6,664 nucleotides of DNA, from assembly GCA_021789565.1 (NCBI GenBank), contig JAJYJL010000467.1, forward strand, positions 1-6,664, read 5' to 3'. The DNA comes from Acidobacteriota bacterium (lineage in GTDB: Bacteria > Acidobacteriota > Terriglobia > UBA7540). Positions within the stretch are counted from its first letter, which is position 1, and each line of letters begins with the position of its first letter. Positions 6,235 through 6,664 of the stretch are shown in pieces. The notes below the pieces were generated by a model, which saw only the letters and a program-made list of their open reading frames with translations, had not been told where the DNA came from and did not search any database. The translations under genes and the position numbers were made by a program.

Positions 6235-6243
6235 TCAAGCATT

Positions 6244-6273
6244 ATGATACGCCACGCAAATAAATATTTACAA
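6244..6273 (-). promoter_or_regulatory. Candidate promoter of the XRE regulator
   Basis: On the - strand TTGTAA (6273-6268) is followed after 18 nt by TATCAT (6249-6244). Transcription would start near 6237, only a few bases before ATG 6234, in line with the missing ribosome binding site. The -35 lies in the left arm of the operator-like inverted repeat, so bound repressor would block it. The match to consensus is moderate. Confidence 0.45.
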
Positions 6274-6300
6274 TCGTCAATTTATTATTGACAATTGTAA
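6268..6300. promoter_or_regulatory. Operator-like 14-bp inverted repeat between divergent promoters
   Basis: The left arm TTACAATCGTCAAT (6268-6281) and right arm ATTGACAATTGTAA (6287-6300) are reverse complements at 13 of 14 positions, separated by TTATT. Each arm is itself nearly palindromic around ACAATTGT, so this may be two repressor sites in opposite orientation. TAAATATTTA (6261-6270), a perfect 10-bp palindrome, overlaps the left edge by three bases. The repeat overlaps the -35 elements of candidate promoters on both strands and is the natural binding site for the adjacent XRE protein. Confidence 0.7.
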
Positions 6301-6315
6301 TCCAATGTTTAGAAT
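6288..6315 (+). promoter_or_regulatory. Strong sigma-70-type promoter for the + strand gene
   Basis: TTGACA (6288-6293) is a perfect -35 and TAGAAT (6310-6315) matches the -10 at five of six positions, with 16 nt between. The predicted start is near 6322. The -35 is embedded in the right arm of the inverted repeat, so the promoter should be closed when the repressor is bound. Confidence 0.65.
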
Positions 6316-6321
6316 CAATTT

Positions 6322-6574
6322 AGCACGAACTTTGGTGGGCGGCGGTGGCTTGTACCCATTCGCCTACAAAGAACGCAGGCAAGGCCGCGGAGTGACCGGG
6401 TCACAAGTTGTTTCTCGGTCCGTTGAAGGGTGGTACACTGCATCTGTCCAAGCCGACGCATCTTAAGAAGCAGGCACTGCCACACCCTCGGCCTTGTAAA
6501 GGCTGATTGCGGGCCAGGGTTTTGTGTCTTCAGGGGGAATGGCCGATAGGTGAAGATGAAGATGAGGAGGAGCC
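6322..6574 (+). other. Long untranslated leader, about 250 nt, no convincing gene
   Basis: This stretch lies between the predicted + transcript start and ATG 6575. It holds a small palindrome GTGACC-G-GGTCAC (6392-6404) and a short hairpin, CGGCCTT (6489-6495) pairing with AAGGCTG (6499-6505) with one G-T pair and a three-base loop. The only sizeable small frame is 53 codons (ATG 6305 to TAA 6466). It has no ribosome binding site and its ATG precedes the predicted transcript start, so it is not called. No known riboswitch class was recognised. Confidence 0.4.
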
Positions 6575-6664
6575 ATGATAAAGAGCACTAATCGAGAGGT
6601 CTTTTCTGAAAGGCTCCGCATAGCGGTTTTGGCTGATGAGATAGCATCATCACTCCTCCATGTG
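6575..6664 (+). CDS. Start of an unidentified protein, truncated by the window end
   Basis: ATG 6575 is preceded by AGGAGG at 6565-6570 (GAGGAGGAG overall) with four bases between, an excellent ribosome binding site. The frame is open for all 30 remaining codons and begins 'MIKSTNREVFSERLRIAVLA', continuing 'DEIASSLLHV'. No family can be named from so little. The 'RIAVLADEIASSLL' part looks like an amphipathic helix. An ImmA/IrrE-type metallopeptidase partner of the XRE regulator is one possibility, but it is a guess from genomic pattern rather than from residues seen here. The gene is the first one downstream of the divergent promoter at 6288-6315, so it is the likely regulated target of the XRE protein. 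Confidence 0.6.
   Translation, partial: MIKSTNREVFSERLRIAVLADEIASSLLHV

Noticed and set aside
6305..6466. Small + strand frame of 53 codons in the leader of the 6575 gene
   Set aside because: No ribosome binding site at ATG 6305 or GTG 6335, and the ATG lies upstream of the predicted transcript start. It is only worth revisiting if homologues conserve it.

Overview
The window is a GC-rich bacterial chromosome segment. Strong GGAGG-type ribosome binding sites, a WxPGxW-repeat exported protein, a DUF4153/DUF4173 membrane protein and an exported ComEC-like metallo-beta-lactamase-fold protein give it the look of a soil Acidobacteriota genome. That placement is an inference from gene content, not from a marker gene.

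Layout. On the + strand, 1-830 holds the end of an NmrA-like NAD(P)-binding protein and a complete OsmC-family peroxidase-like gene, 15 nt apart and probably cotranscribed. A 220-nt convergent spacer with two clean hairpins (889-972) follows. From 5646 down to 1051 four genes lie on the - strand: a small membrane-anchored protein of unknown function (156 aa), a polytopic DUF4173-type protein (492 aa), an exported MBL-fold hydrolase (about 367 aa) and an exported protein with four WxPGxW repeats and a long Q/R/N-rich tail (about 391 aa). The first two are 37 nt apart and look like an operon. The MBL gene follows after 118 nt. The repeat protein follows after 211 nt that contain a terminator-like hairpin and a sigma-54-like promoter sequence, so it is probably its own unit.

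The right end (5848-6664) is a different kind of region. An XRE-family regulator on the - strand (about 54% GC over 5881-6240 by hand count) faces a + strand gene that starts at 6575 and runs off the window. Between them, the 60 nt at 6241-6300 are only 25% GC and carry a 14-bp inverted repeat with one mismatch (6268-6281 / 6287-6300). A strong + promoter (TTGACA-16-TAGAAT) has its -35 inside the right arm. A candidate - promoter has its -35 inside the left arm and places the regulator's start codon almost at the transcript start, which fits the absence of a ribosome binding site. This looks like a repressor controlling itself and a divergent target, as in mobile-element, toxin-antitoxin or defence modules. 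It is the most interesting part of the window, but the target gene is cut after 30 codons and its function cannot be read. The 201-nt gap behind the regulator is packed with inverted repeats (5671-5823).

No tRNA, rRNA, CRISPR array or insertion sequence was recognised.
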